Source: Salisaeta longa DSM 21114
GTDB taxonomy: Bacteria > Bacteroidota > Rhodothermia > Rhodothermales > Salinibacteraceae
Assembly (NCBI RefSeq): GCF_000419585.1
Contig: NZ_ATTH01000001.1
Span: forward strand, 1,820,005-1,884,004
Length of the DNA stretch: 64,000 nucleotides
Direction of reading: 5' to 3'
The notes under the pieces were generated by a model. It ran no database searches. It had not been told where the DNA came from and was given only the letters and a program-made list of their open reading frames with translations. Numbering within the stretch: the first letter of the stretch is position 1; each line of letters opens with the position of its first letter. Shown here piece by piece: positions 33,841 to 44,400 of the stretch. The position numbers were made by a program, and so were the translations under genes.

Positions 33841-36429
33841 ATGAAGCGACTTGTCGTCGTTGAATCGCCTACCAAGGCCAAAACGATTCGTAATTTTCTG
33901 CCGCGCCGCGGGTACAAGATTGAGGCCAGCATGGGCCACATCCGCGACCTGCCGGCCTCGGCCAAAGAGATCCCCAAAGCGTACAAAGACAAAGACTGGG
34001 CGCGCCTTGGCGTAAAAGTTGACAACGGGTTCGAGCCGCTGTACGTCGTTTCGGGGCGCAGCAAAAAGGTGGTACAGAAGCTTCGGAAGGAGCTGAAGGA
34101 CGCCGACGAGCTGTACATCGCCACCGATGAAGACCGCGAGGGCGAGTCGATTGGCTGGCACCTTATGGAGGTCCTCAACCCGTCCATTCCGGTGCGGCGG
34201 ATGGTCTTTCACGAGATCACCGAGGAGGCCATCCAGCGGGCGCTGGAAGAGACGCGCGACATCGATCAGCACCTGGTGGAAGCGCAGGAGACGCGGCGCA
34301 TCCTCGATCGGCTGGTGGGCTACACCATCTCGCCGCTGCTGTGGCGCAAAATCAAGCCACGGCTGTCCGCGGGCCGCGTGCAGAGCGTGGCGGTGCGCAT
34401 CTTGGTGCTGCGCGAGCGCGAGCGCATCACCTTTGTGCCGGCGACCTACTGGGACCTGAAGGCCCAGCTCGCGAAGGACGACCTGGCCTTCGAAGCCGAC
34501 ATGACCCACATCGGCGGGGTGCGCCTCGCGGCAGGCAAGGACTTCGACCGCGACACCGGCCGCCTCAAGGACGACATAAAGGAAGGCACCGACGTGCTGC
34601 TGCTCAGCGACGCCGACGCCCGCGCCTGGGCCGAGCGCCTGCAGCATGAGCCGTGGCGCGTGGCCGACCGCCAGGAACGCACCCGCACCAAGTCGCCCGC
34701 GGCCCCGTTCATCACCTCTACGCTGCAGCAAGAAGCCAACCGCAAGCTGGGCTGGTCGTCGCGGCGCACCATGAGCGTCGCGCAGAAGCTCTACGAAAAC
34801 GGCTACATCACGTACATGCGCACCGACGCCACCAACCTCTCGGAGGAGGCGGTGCAGGGCGCGCGCACGGCCGTGGCCAAACGGTACGGCGACGACTACC
34901 TGAGCGACAGCGTGCGTACGTACCAATCTGCAGACAGCGCGCAGGAAGCCCACGAAGCCATTCGGCCGGCCGGCGGCGCAATGAAAACAAAGGAGGAGCT
35001 GGACCTGCGCGGCGGCGAGGCCGTGCTGTACGACCTCATCTGGAAGCGCACCGTGGCCACGCAGATGGCCGACGCCCAGATCCGCTACATCAACGTTTAT
35101 TTTGACGCGGGCGCCGGTGAGGACACCGCCCGCTTCCGGGCCTCCGGCAAGTCCATCGACTTTCCCGGCTTCTTGCGGGCCTACGTGGAAGGCAGCGACG
35201 ACCCCGAAGCCGACCTCGCCGATCGCGAGCGGGCGCTGCCCGACCTCTCGGTGGGCGACACCGCCCAGACCGGCGGCGACGGCGCCGCCCCCGCCTTCCG
35301 CATCAACGACATTGAGCCGCTGGGCCACGAGACGCAACCGCCCGCGCGCTACACCGAAGCCTCGCTTGTGAAAACGCTAGAGGAAGAAGGCATCGGGCGC
35401 CCGTCCACGTATGCCTCTATCATTGACACCATTCAGCGCCGCGGCTACGTCCAGAAGGCCGGCAAGGCCCTCGCCCCCACCTTTACGGCGTTTGCCACCA
35501 ACAACTTGATGGAGCGGCAATTTGAGCAGCTCGTGGACGTCCACTTTACCGCCGAGATGGAGGACGTGCTCGACCAGATTGCGCGGGGGGCCCAAGCGCC
35601 CACGCCGTTCCTGCGTCGCTTCTACCAGGGCGAAGACGGCGTTGAGCCGCGCGTGGAAGAAGGCCTCGACAGCATCGACGGCAAGGAAATATCCGAGATC
35701 CAGTTTCCGAAGCAATGGGGCGACTATGTCGTGCGCGTGGGCAAGTACGGCCCGTACGTCGAGGGGCCGCTGGAAACCGGCGAAACCGCCACGGCCTCCC
35801 TCCCCGACGACCTGCTGCCCGGAGACACCACCCAGGAGACGCTGCAAGAGATTCTGGAGGAGGCCAACAAGGGCGATCAGGTGCTGGGCATTCATCCGGA
35901 GCACGACCAGCCCGTCATCCTCAAAAGCGGTCCGTATGGACCCTACGTGCAACTGGGCGACGACGAGCAAAGCGGCAAGCCCAAGCGTGTGTCGCTGCCG
36001 CCCAACGTAGAGCCCAACGAGGTGACGTTTGAGGTGGGCCTGCAAATCATTGACCTGCCGCGCGAGCTGGGCACGCACCCGGAAAGCGGCGACCCGATCG
36101 ACGCCTCCATTGGGCGGTACGGCCCGTATGTGCGGCACAAGCGCTCGGGCAAAAAGCCCACGTACGCCTCCCTGAAGGACCACGACAACGTGCTTACGGT
36201 GGAGCTGGAGCGAGCCCTGGAGCTCATCGAGAAAAAGGAGGCCAAAAACCGTCCGCAGCGTGTGCTGGGGTCGCATCCGGAAAGCGGGAAAGACGTGGAG
36301 CTGTGGAACGGACGCTACGGCCCGTATGTGAAGCACAACGGCACCAATGCGTCGCTAAAAGACGGCCAAACCATCGACGAACTGACGATGGATGAGGCCA
36401 TCGAACTCCTGAATGAAAGAAACAGCTAA
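33841..36429 (+). CDS. topA: DNA topoisomerase I
   Basis: The product has 862 residues. The Toprim domain shows VVESPTKAKTI and DEDREGE. The DNA-binding/gate region includes LSAGRVQSVAVRILV and the active-site Tyr block GYITYMRTDATNLS. The C-terminus lacks four-Cys zinc fingers and instead carries four repeats with YGPYV motifs, a C-terminal form seen in several phyla. It relaxes negative supercoils. The start is well defined by MKRLVVVESP. Confidence 0.96.
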   Translation: MKRLVVVESPTKAKTIRNFLPRRGYKIEASMGHIRDLPASAKEIPKAYKDKDWARLGVKVDNGFEPLYVVSGRSKKVVQKLRKELKDADELYIATDEDREGESIGWHLMEVLNPSIPVRRMVFHEITEEAIQRALEETRDIDQHLVEAQETRRILDRLVGYTISPLLWRKIKPRLSAGRVQSVAVRILVLRERERITFVPATYWDLKAQLAKDDLAFEADMTHIGGVRLAAGKDFDRDTGRLKDDIKEGTDVLLLSDADARAWAERLQHEPWRVADRQERTRTKSPAAPFITSTLQQEANRKLGWSSRRTMSVAQKLYENGYITYMRTDATNLSEEAVQGARTAVAKRYGDDYLSDSVRTYQSADSAQEAHEAIRPAGGAMKTKEELDLRGGEAVLYDLIWKRTVATQMADAQIRYINVYFDAGAGEDTARFRASGKSIDFPGFLRAYVEGSDDPEADLADRERALPDLSVGDTAQTGGDGAAPAFRINDIEPLGHETQPPARYTEASLVKTLEEEGIGRPSTYASIIDTIQRRGYVQKAGKALAPTFTAFATNNLMERQFEQLVDVHFTAEMEDVLDQIARGAQAPTPFLRRFYQGEDGVEPRVEEGLDSIDGKEISEIQFPKQWGDYVVRVGKYGPYVEGPLETGETATASLPDDLLPGDTTQETLQEILEEANKGDQVLGIHPEHDQPVILKSGPYGPYVQLGDDEQSGKPKRVSLPPNVEPNEVTFEVGLQIIDLPRELGTHPESGDPIDASIGRYGPYVRHKRSGKKPTYASLKDHDNVLTVELERALELIEKKEAKNRPQRVLGSHPESGKDVELWNGRYGPYVKHNGTNASLKDGQTIDELTMDEAIELLNERNS

Positions 36430-36461
36430 GCGGTGCCCTGCGTGCTGCTTAGCCCTTGGAT

Positions 36462-37487
36462 ATGGCTGCCATCACCACTCTTTTTGCGGAGGCCTTCGGA
36501 CCGGATCGCCTGCGGCAGCAGGTGCCCTTAGCGCCGTACACGACCTTCAAAATTGGCGGACCGGCCGACTATTTCTTCTCGGCGCGCACCGCCGACGAAC
36601 TGGCGACGGCCGTGGCCCTGGTCCGCGCGCACGACCTGAACTACCACCTGCTGGGGCTTGGCGCCAACGTGCTGGTGGGCGACGGCGGCTTTCGCGGCGT
36701 CGTCATTCACAACGGGGCGCAGCATGTGCACGTGGACGCCGATCGCCAGCAACTTTGGGCCGAAAGCGGCGCCATCATGTACCCCGATGTGATTGAGGCG
36801 GCCGTGTCGCACGGCCTTTCGGGGCTAGAGCACTATGTGGGCATCCCGTCGACGGTGGGCGGCGCGCTCTGGCAGAACCTGCACTTCCTCTCGCCGCCGC
36901 CCGCGCGCGAACGAACCATGTTCATCGGGGAAGTGGTGCACGCGGCCGACCTCCTTACGGCCACCGGCGCGCGCCGCACCGTGGACGTTGACTACTTCAA
37001 CTTTGGCTACGACTACTCCATCCTGCACGACACCGACGACCTCGTGCTGGCCGCTACCTTTCAACTGGAAGCGGGCGACGAGGCGCGCATGCGGGAGATC
37101 ATGGCCGCGAATCTGCAGTGGCGCCGCGAGCGGCATCCCCCCCTCGACCACGAGCCGAGCGTAGGGTCGATCTTCAAAAAGATTGAGGGCGTGGGGGCCG
37201 GGCGGCTCATCGACAACTGCGGGCTGAAGGGCACACGCATTGGCGGGGCCGAAGTGACCCACCGGCACGCCAACATCTTTGTGAACCGCGGCGGGGCCCG
37301 CGCGGCCGACGTGCAGGCCCTCATTGCTCACGTGCAGGAGGTTGTGGCCCGCGAAACGGGCTATACCCTCAGCACCGAAATTGACTTTGTAGGCGACTTT
37401 GAAGCGCCCTCTACCGAGGCGCCCATCCGGGTGGACGCCCCGCACGACCTTGTCTCCGCGGAAGAACGCGCGCGGCGGCGTGCGTAG
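36462..37487 (+). CDS. murB: UDP-N-acetylenolpyruvoylglucosamine reductase
   Basis: The product has 341 residues from ATG 36462; a TTG two codons earlier is possible. FAD-binding motifs include TTFKIGGPADYF, LGLGANVLVGDGGF and GIPSTVGGALWQN. The C-terminal lobe has SVGSIFKK, LIDNCGLKGTRIGGAEVTHRHANIFVN, with the active-site Ser and the conserved C-terminal Glu (LSTEIDFVG). It completes UDP-MurNAc synthesis for peptidoglycan. A perfect 7-bp inverted repeat GCTAAGC/GCTTAGC (36425-36453) lies just before the start and overlaps the topA stop; it could mask initiation. Confidence 0.95.
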   Translation: MAAITTLFAEAFGPDRLRQQVPLAPYTTFKIGGPADYFFSARTADELATAVALVRAHDLNYHLLGLGANVLVGDGGFRGVVIHNGAQHVHVDADRQQLWAESGAIMYPDVIEAAVSHGLSGLEHYVGIPSTVGGALWQNLHFLSPPPARERTMFIGEVVHAADLLTATGARRTVDVDYFNFGYDYSILHDTDDLVLAATFQLEAGDEARMREIMAANLQWRRERHPPLDHEPSVGSIFKKIEGVGAGRLIDNCGLKGTRIGGAEVTHRHANIFVNRGGARAADVQALIAHVQEVVARETGYTLSTEIDFVGDFEAPSTEAPIRVDAPHDLVSAEERARRRA

Positions 37488-37505
37488 CGCCGAAATGGTG
37501 GCCTG

Positions 37506-38474
37506 CTAGGCGCGCACCGCGTCCGCAAAAGCGCGCGCTTGCTCTTCCAGCGCGCCTGTGGCCTCCAGCGCTTCCTTCCATTCCTGCGGAAACGCCGCCC
37601 AGCCGTGCAGCACGCCCAGCAGTGCGCCCATCATGGCGCCGGTGGTATCGGCATCGCCGCCCACGTTGATGCCCGAGAGCAACGTATTTTCTAGCAGGTG
37701 CGGCCGCCGCACCACCATGCCTACCGCAAACGGCCACGCCTCGTCGGCCGCCACGCCGGCCCCGTCGCACACGTCACGCAGCTCAAGCGGCACGTCGTTG
37801 AGCACGTCGGTGAGACGCCGCAGCCGCTGTGACACGCGTGCATCGCCGTTGAGCTGCTGCTCCGCCCACACCACATCCTCGATGAGCGGGCGCCAGAACG
37901 AATCGATAGTGGGGGCCCGGGGGTCGTCGAACGCCGCGAGGCGATAGACCGCCGCCGCCTGTCCCCACCCCGCCACGAGCGCCGCCGGATGCCGGTGGGT
38001 GACCGCGAGCACCGGACGGAGCGCCGCCCAGGCGTCGGCACGACGGGCGGCGCGCACGGCCCACCACACGCCCAGCGGTGCCGCACGCATAGCCGCCCCG
38101 TCGGTAGCGCCGTCGGGATCTCCGGCATCGCCGGGCGCAGCACCATCAGCGAGCCGATCAATCGCGGCCGTCGTGGTGGGGCCCCAGCGGCGCGCTTCAT
38201 CGCGCAAGGCCACATACTGCGCGGCCGCCGCGGCAGGCCAATCCGCTGGGTCCTCGGGATGCTGCGTCAGGACGCGTGCCAGCGCAAACGTGAACTGCGT
38301 ATCGTCCGTCCACTGCCCCGCCTCCAGGTCATGCCGCCGCTCGTCGGCCCGCATCTCTTTGATGCCTTTGTAGAAGGTACGGACGTTCTGGTGGCTAAAC
38401 CCTTCGATGGGCATGCCCAGGGCGTCCCCCACGGCAGTCCCCATTAGAGCACCCAGGATGGCATTGGCAGTCAT
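37506..38474 (-). CDS. ADP-ribosylglycohydrolase-family protein
   Basis: The product has 322 residues from 38474. DraG-family Mg-binding motifs are present: ALMGTAVGDALGMPIEG, GQWTDDTQF and, near the C-terminus, INVGGDADTTGAMMGALLG. These enzymes remove ADP-ribose from proteins or small molecules. It is convergent with murB (18 bp between stops). The substrate is unknown. Confidence 0.92.
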   Translation of the reverse strand: MTANAILGALMGTAVGDALGMPIEGFSHQNVRTFYKGIKEMRADERRHDLEAGQWTDDTQFTFALARVLTQHPEDPADWPAAAAAQYVALRDEARRWGPTTTAAIDRLADGAAPGDAGDPDGATDGAAMRAAPLGVWWAVRAARRADAWAALRPVLAVTHRHPAALVAGWGQAAAVYRLAAFDDPRAPTIDSFWRPLIEDVVWAEQQLNGDARVSQRLRRLTDVLNDVPLELRDVCDGAGVAADEAWPFAVGMVVRRPHLLENTLLSGINVGGDADTTGAMMGALLGVLHGWAAFPQEWKEALEATGALEEQARAFADAVRA

Positions 38475-38551
38475 ACGATACAGTATTTTGTGGACAGAGC
38501 TACGGCAGGTGGTATTGGCAACCCCAACCGTAGGTTCGTACCCACATAGCA

Positions 38552-38582
38552 AAGGGCCGAACCAATCGCTGGATCAGCCCTT
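38552..38582 (-). terminator. Terminator-like hairpin after the SusCD-fasciclin operon
   Basis: On the minus strand AAGGGC pairs with GCCCTT, extended inward by imperfect pairing (GATCC/GGTTC), and is followed by a short T/G-rich tail. It lies 60 bp after the fasciclin gene stop. The weak T tract lowers confidence. Confidence 0.45.
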
Positions 38583-38641
38583 CGCAATCATAACATGGAG
38601 CTCGGACGTGCGTCGGAGGACCCACGTCTAGCGTACAGCAA

Positions 38642-39772
38642 TCACGGCACCGCAATGGTTCCGTACTCCAGCACGGCAGCGCCATTTTTGACGTACGGAC
38701 CGTCAGCCATTCCAGCCGACGTGACAAAGTCATACGTCTCGGTTCCGTTGGTATCGCGGTGCGGCATGGCACCGAGAACGGTGCCATCAGACACGTCCTG
38801 GTCCAGCGCAATGGCGATACTCTTATGGAAGCCCGGCTCAAGGTAGTCAGAGGCACCAACAACGCTTGGGATGGCCCCCTGATCGGCCAGGGCTGTGCTA
38901 TCGTGCATGACGACGAATCCACCCTCAGGCAGATACACACCGGCAACCGTCACGCTGTCACCCGCTGTCGACGTCTGGTCCCGGAAGTCAACAGCGGCCG
39001 TTTCCGGAAGCAGGACTTCATCAATCGCATGCAGGTAGCCGCCAAGAACGGGAATATCGGGGCGTACGACAGAGGCCCCTTCCACGGAGATGGCGCCGCC
39101 GCTTCCGACGGTAAAGCCTAACTCGGTGCCAAACACTGTGGGCGCCGTGGCGCCGTCAGTGATTGCGGAAGACGCAACGCTATCGGGCACCACATGGTAG
39201 CTGAGAATGTCAGCTAGAATGCCCGCAGAAGGCAGCTCATCGCTTGAGAGCGCATCATCATCGTTTGCGTCAAGGGCTGCCAAGAACGCAGCATCGCGCG
39301 GAGCAAATACCGTTGCTTCCGCAAGCCCGCTCTCTCCGCCACTCAGCGCAGTAGCCAATCCTGCTGATGTCACAGCATTCACGAGAATGCTGAACCCTTG
39401 GCGCGAGGCCTGAGCGGCCGGATCGGTGAGGATCGCCGCTATATCGACGGTACCCGTGTATTCGCCATCGCTTACCTCAAGCGTGTAGGTCCCCTTTTCA
39501 GTGAAGCCAACATCGACAAACTCACCTTGGCGCCGTACTTGAACGATGGACGTAGGTGCAGGACCGACGGTCCACTCGTAGCTTTTGTTGATCGTGAATG
39601 CACGAACGTAGTAATCCGTAGTATCTGGGACCACTACTTGCGCGGGCCCCGCGATGGAGAGGGAGTTGCCCGGCTCGTATTCGAAGTTTTGCGAACTCTG
39701 ATCGCACGCCGATAGCGAAACCGCCATCAAGAGCGCTAGCAGAGTGTGCCACGTGTAGCGTTGAAAGTTCAT
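38642..39772 (-). CDS. Lipoprotein with fasciclin domain and haloarchaeal-type DUF7282 domain
   Basis: The product has 376 residues with a lipobox (AVSLSACD). After an N-terminal beta region (SIAGPAQVVVPDTTDYYVRAF), a fasciclin domain spans about residues 125-255 (ATVFAPRDAAFLAAL, LSYHVVPDSV, LGGYLHAIDEVLLP). The last 115 residues match the DUF7282 pattern known to me from halophilic archaeal secreted proteins: VYLPEGGFVVMHDS, VVGASDYLEPG, LGAMPHRDTNGTETYDFVTS. The gene follows the susD-like gene by 59 bp, so it is probably a third surface component of that uptake locus. Confidence 0.85.
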   Translation of the reverse strand: MNFQRYTWHTLLALLMAVSLSACDQSSQNFEYEPGNSLSIAGPAQVVVPDTTDYYVRAFTINKSYEWTVGPAPTSIVQVRRQGEFVDVGFTEKGTYTLEVSDGEYTGTVDIAAILTDPAAQASRQGFSILVNAVTSAGLATALSGGESGLAEATVFAPRDAAFLAALDANDDDALSSDELPSAGILADILSYHVVPDSVASSAITDGATAPTVFGTELGFTVGSGGAISVEGASVVRPDIPVLGGYLHAIDEVLLPETAAVDFRDQTSTAGDSVTVAGVYLPEGGFVVMHDSTALADQGAIPSVVGASDYLEPGFHKSIAIALDQDVSDGTVLGAMPHRDTNGTETYDFVTSAGMADGPYVKNGAAVLEYGTIAVP

Positions 39773-39831
39773 GAGTCGTTGCAATGCTCGTTGAATAGGC
39801 AGTGGTTTAGGCGAAGTGCCACGGATGTACC

Positions 39832-41382
39832 TTAGTTGCACACCGGCGCATTCGTGTCCCACCAGAGCCGAACGCCCTGATTGTCTTCACTTGCACCATC
39901 ACCACCCAGCAGGTTGCTAATGGCGTCTTGCAGGTTTGTTTGGTTCAGGCTAGCCTCGTCTGTGGGGTACGACATACGGATAGCGATGTCGCATTCGAAG
40001 AGGGATTGTCCCGGGTTACCTTTCGGAACTTGGAGCACGCCCGAGAAATCGAGTCGGCGCCACGTTGACCATCCTTGAACGCCCTGCATGTACTGAGCAA
40101 CCCACTTCTGCGTACCCAGCACTTGCTCGTAATTACTGGGCGTAGGCATCGTCAACCCGCTGATGAAGTTGCTGATCGTTGCCTGATCAGTGACGCCCCA
40201 GTACCGAAGCGAAGACGCAATAGCATCGCGGTAGAGCTCCTGAGCCGAGGGAAGCGAAGCCAATCCGGCCCCACCCCATCCGCGCAGCTTAGCCTCGGCC
40301 GCGATAAAGAGTACCTCATCGTAGAGCATGAAGATCGCGGGCGCGTCAGCCTGACGAACGCGCAGTCCTGGACGCGAGAAGCTAGCGGACGTAAAGAGCG
40401 CTGAAGCCTCTCCGCCAGGCAGCCCGTACGGGAATCCATTGTAGTCAGGAGCAGGCGTCGAAGGGTCAGCATCCGTGAAGAACGCTGCACGGCGCGGGTC
40501 ATCGGTGCTATTCATAACACCCACCAGGCCTTCGGGGGCTGCCCAGTCATCACGACCGTCAACCTCATAGTTCTCGAAGAACGGATTGCGGTATGGCGGT
40601 GCAGTACTAAATGGCTGTACCGCTTGCACCGGTCCAAGGCTGATGGCGCCTGCTTGAATGGCTTCGTTGATTGCCGTTTCAGCAGCGCCCGGCATTACAT
40701 CGGACATCCGCATCGCAACACGCATCTTCAGCGCGTTTGCAAACCACTTCCATTTGCTCATGTCGCCACCAAACATAAGGTCACCTCCCGCAAGGGCGGT
40801 ACCGCTGGCATCGATCATGTTGCTCGCCTCCGTAAGCATTGCGAGCAGCTCCGTATACACTTCGGGTTGGCTTGTGTATGCCGGCGTGAAGTTGCCCTCC
40901 GTGCGCCCTTGCAGGGCCTGGGTGAAGGGAATTGGCCCCCACATGTCTGTCATGACCTGGTACGTCCAGGCCTGCAGAATCATGGCCATGGCTTTTTGAT
41001 TGTTGTTGGAGCCATAAGCACTTGCAGCCTCGGGGCGTTCGTTGTTAATCCGAATGACTTCTTGCAGGTCATTCAGCGAGAGGTAATAAGCCTCCCAGTT
41101 TCCGTTGTTAGACCCTGAACGACGAGCCGGATATGTATACCGGTCACCGTCCGTGTACTGGTTGGTGGTGAGGTACTGTGCATAGCGCATCCAGAAACCA
41201 GCTGGATAATCCCGCCAATAGGTATTGGCAATGGTGGCCTGCGCATTGGCGAGCAAACGGGGCGGCGCGGCCTCCGTCGGCTGATTAGGGTTTGTGTTCA
41301 TCTCGGTCAGGTCGCACCCGCTGAGTACCAGCACGAGTGCGGCCATTCCCGCGATTGTAAGACGTTGGAAAAAACGTTTCAT
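39832..41382 (-). CDS. SusD/RagB-family nutrient-binding lipoprotein
   Basis: The product has 516 residues with lipobox VLVLSGCD. Family features include NTNPNQPTEAAPPRLLANAQ, FWMRYAQYLTTNQY, AMAMILQAWTYQVMTDMWGPIPFTQAL and a C-terminal YEQVLGTQKWVAQYMQGVQGWSTWRRLD. It forms the lid over the SusC transporter at the outer membrane and binds the nutrient. The susC-like gene lies 57 bp upstream. Substrate (glycan or peptide) is not apparent; no glycosidase or peptidase accompanies it. Confidence 0.94.
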   Translation of the reverse strand: MKRFFQRLTIAGMAALVLVLSGCDLTEMNTNPNQPTEAAPPRLLANAQATIANTYWRDYPAGFWMRYAQYLTTNQYTDGDRYTYPARRSGSNNGNWEAYYLSLNDLQEVIRINNERPEAASAYGSNNNQKAMAMILQAWTYQVMTDMWGPIPFTQALQGRTEGNFTPAYTSQPEVYTELLAMLTEASNMIDASGTALAGGDLMFGGDMSKWKWFANALKMRVAMRMSDVMPGAAETAINEAIQAGAISLGPVQAVQPFSTAPPYRNPFFENYEVDGRDDWAAPEGLVGVMNSTDDPRRAAFFTDADPSTPAPDYNGFPYGLPGGEASALFTSASFSRPGLRVRQADAPAIFMLYDEVLFIAAEAKLRGWGGAGLASLPSAQELYRDAIASSLRYWGVTDQATISNFISGLTMPTPSNYEQVLGTQKWVAQYMQGVQGWSTWRRLDFSGVLQVPKGNPGQSLFECDIAIRMSYPTDEASLNQTNLQDAISNLLGGDGASEDNQGVRLWWDTNAPVCN

Positions 41383-41439
41383 CGTAACTCCTAAGCGTCG
41401 TTAGAAAAGTTGTGCAGAAGCAGCGCAGTCTTTGGTATG

Positions 41440-44400
41440 CTAGAAGCCCAGATTGAAGCGCAAACCAATCGAACGGTTTGGCGGCATCTGTCCGGCTTCA
41501 ATGCCTTGAAGGTTACCGCTGCCACGCACAACCGCCGTTGGGTCAAAGTTGGGCGTGTACTTCAGCAGCGTTGCCACATTGCGTCCTACAGCTGACACGG
41601 ACAAGCGACGAACGGGGGTGTTTTCAAACCACCGTGACGGCATGGTGTAGCTGATAGAAACAGAACGCAGCTTGATGTAGCTGGCGTCGTAAATGAATGC
41701 TTCTTGGTTGCCAAAGAAGCTGACGAAGAATGCATTCGGATCGACGCGGCCCGTCCAGGGATCGCCGGAGGACGTTACGCCCTGCGGAATGACACCTAGC
41801 TGGCGCACATTGTTGGCGACCGTTTCTTGCACAATGCCGCTGTAGAACCCAAAGAGGTTTGACAGCGACCAGATTTTTCCACCTTTCTGCCCATCGAGCA
41901 GAATGTTAGCGGAAAAGCCTTTGTACGACACGGTCGTTGAGAATCCAGCCGTCCAGTCGGGAAGATAAGACCCCAAGATGCGCGGCGCACTCAGGCTGTA
42001 CGCACCGCCGCTGATCACCTTGTTACCGTTCTCATCGTACTGGAACCCACGCCCAAAGAACGAACCGTACGGCTCACCTTCGCGCGCTACGATCTGCGGA
42101 CCAAAGGGCGGTGCGGAAGCAGTGGAGTTGACCGGGAGGCTCTCAACACCTTCCGCCAGCGAAACCACTTCACTTGTGTTTTTCGCCCAGTTAATGCCAA
42201 CATCCCACTGGAAGGACCCTGTGCTTACCGGTGTCGCGTTCAGCGCGACTTCGAAGCCGCGGTTTGCAATCGTTCCGGCGTTTACAACACGTGAGCTGTA
42301 GCCGCTCGCCCGCGAGCCCTCAACACCGAGAATTTGGTTTCTGGTCTCCTCGCTGTAGTACGTCACGTCGAGCGCAATCTTGTTGCTCAAGAACTCAAGC
42401 TGCGTTCCGACCTCCCATCCCGTCTTGATTTCCGGTTTCAGGTTGGTGTTTGGCAGCGAGTTTGGCAGCGTTTGCAGCTGTGTGCTTCCAAAGGGAAGGG
42501 GCTGCAACGGATAGACAAACGACAGCTCGTACGGATTGGTGTCGCGCCCAACGCGTGCCCACGTTGCGCGGATCTTACCAAAGCTTAGGATGTCGCTATC
42601 TTCAAACGTCGGGAGGGCGGTAAACACAAAGCTACCGTTCACCGACGGATACAGGTAAGAATTATTGTCGGCCGGCAGCGTTGAGGACCAATCATTACGA
42701 AGCGTACCTCCGAGGTACAGCATGTCCTGGTACCCAAGGGTTACATCTCCGTACACACCAAAGAGCGCCTGCTCCTGGAAGTAGTCAGCAATTGAGGGGC
42801 GCGACGTCGAGTTTTCCAGCGTGTACACTTCACGAGAGACCAGCCCACCTTCAGTAGCTCCAAGGTTCTCGCTGCGGTCGTTGTAGCGGTAATTTACGCC
42901 ACCCAACGCCTGCAGGCTAATGTCGTCCGTGATGTTGCCGTTATAATCGACCTTACCACCGATGTTGGTCTCTTGCACTTCGTAGACCGACTCCGAGTAG
43001 CTCGACAACTCAACCGAACCAATCGCGACACGCTCTTGCTGACGCAGCGTGTAGTAATCGGTTCGCGCATTGGCAGAAACTGTGAGGTTGTCCATCAGGT
43101 CATAGGCAAGCCGCACCCGACCATAAATGCGCTGCGTATCGTCATTCTGGTAGTTTTTCTCACGAATCCAGAATGGGTTGTTCGCATAGATCAGGTTTCC
43201 GGCTCTCGGATCGCCAACCCAGTTCCAGCCGCGTTGCGTGCCGTCTGGGCGCGTGATGTCACGCATCGGCGCGTCTTCATCCAGCTCAATTTGGCGCTGG
43301 CCGAAGTGGTTAAACTGCAACCACGGACCAACCGCGTTGCTGTATCCACTGCCCGGACGTCCGTAAGCTTCAGAGTTGATGTAATTCGCCGAGACCGACG
43401 AGCTCAGCCGATCGGTGAGATCTAGCGATCCATTGAAGTTGATCGTCTGGCGCTCCATTTCGCTTTCAGGCGAGTTGCCCCGCTGGGTCATGTTCATGAC
43501 CGAGAGGCGATAATTGAAGTTTTCCGCCCCCTGAGAGAATGCAACGTTGGTTTTGGACAAGATGCCCGTGCGGAAGAAGTTTTCCACGTTGTTGGGATGG
43601 GCGACCCATGGCGTCGTCTGTCCTTCCAGACCGTTCACATTGTCGTAGCTGTACCACTGACGCACCTGACGCCCGTCAAGGCGCGGCCCCCACGACTGAT
43701 CTGTCGCAAAGTCTGCAACCAACTGGCCCTGGCCATTCATCGAGAACGGTGCCCAAGCGCCGCCTCCGTACTTGTTTTGATAGTCAGGGAAGTTGTACAT
43801 CTGGTTCATGGTCAGCGTCTGCTGGATGTTCACCCCGATGCCTTCACGCCCGGAGCCATCCTTCGTTACGATCTCAATCACACCGTTCGCGGCGCGCGAC
43901 CCGTACAACGCAGCAGCACTTGGACCCTTCAGAACAGTGACTGACTTCACGTTTGTCGAGTTGATGAGGGCAGCAGCGTTTCCGTAGTCGTACCCTCCAG
44001 ATCCCGTCTCCTGGGAAATGCTATTGAACCCGGAGTTATCAAGCGGAATACCATCGACAACAATCAGCGGCTCATTGTTACCGGAAATGGAGCTGGCTCC
44101 ACGCAGGATGATGCGGGAGGATCCACCCATTTGGCTGGAGGTGCTCACTTGAGCACCCGACACCTGACCGGCCAACGAGCTGATGAAGTTTGTCTCACCC
44201 GCTTGATCAATCTCAGCCGCCTCAACTTCCTGAACGGCGTAACCAATCGCACGCTCTTGGCGCTGCACGCCGAGCGCGGTGACAATCACGTTCTCTAGCC
44301 CAACTGCCGCAGGCGATAGTTGGATACGAATTTCATTTGTGCCCGCGTCTACGTCAAGCGGAATGCGCTTCGTGTCGTAGCCGACGAACGAAGCAACCAG

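Noticed and set aside
33694-35337. Minus-strand open frame opposite topA
   Set aside because: Val/Ala/His-rich antisense shadow of topA.
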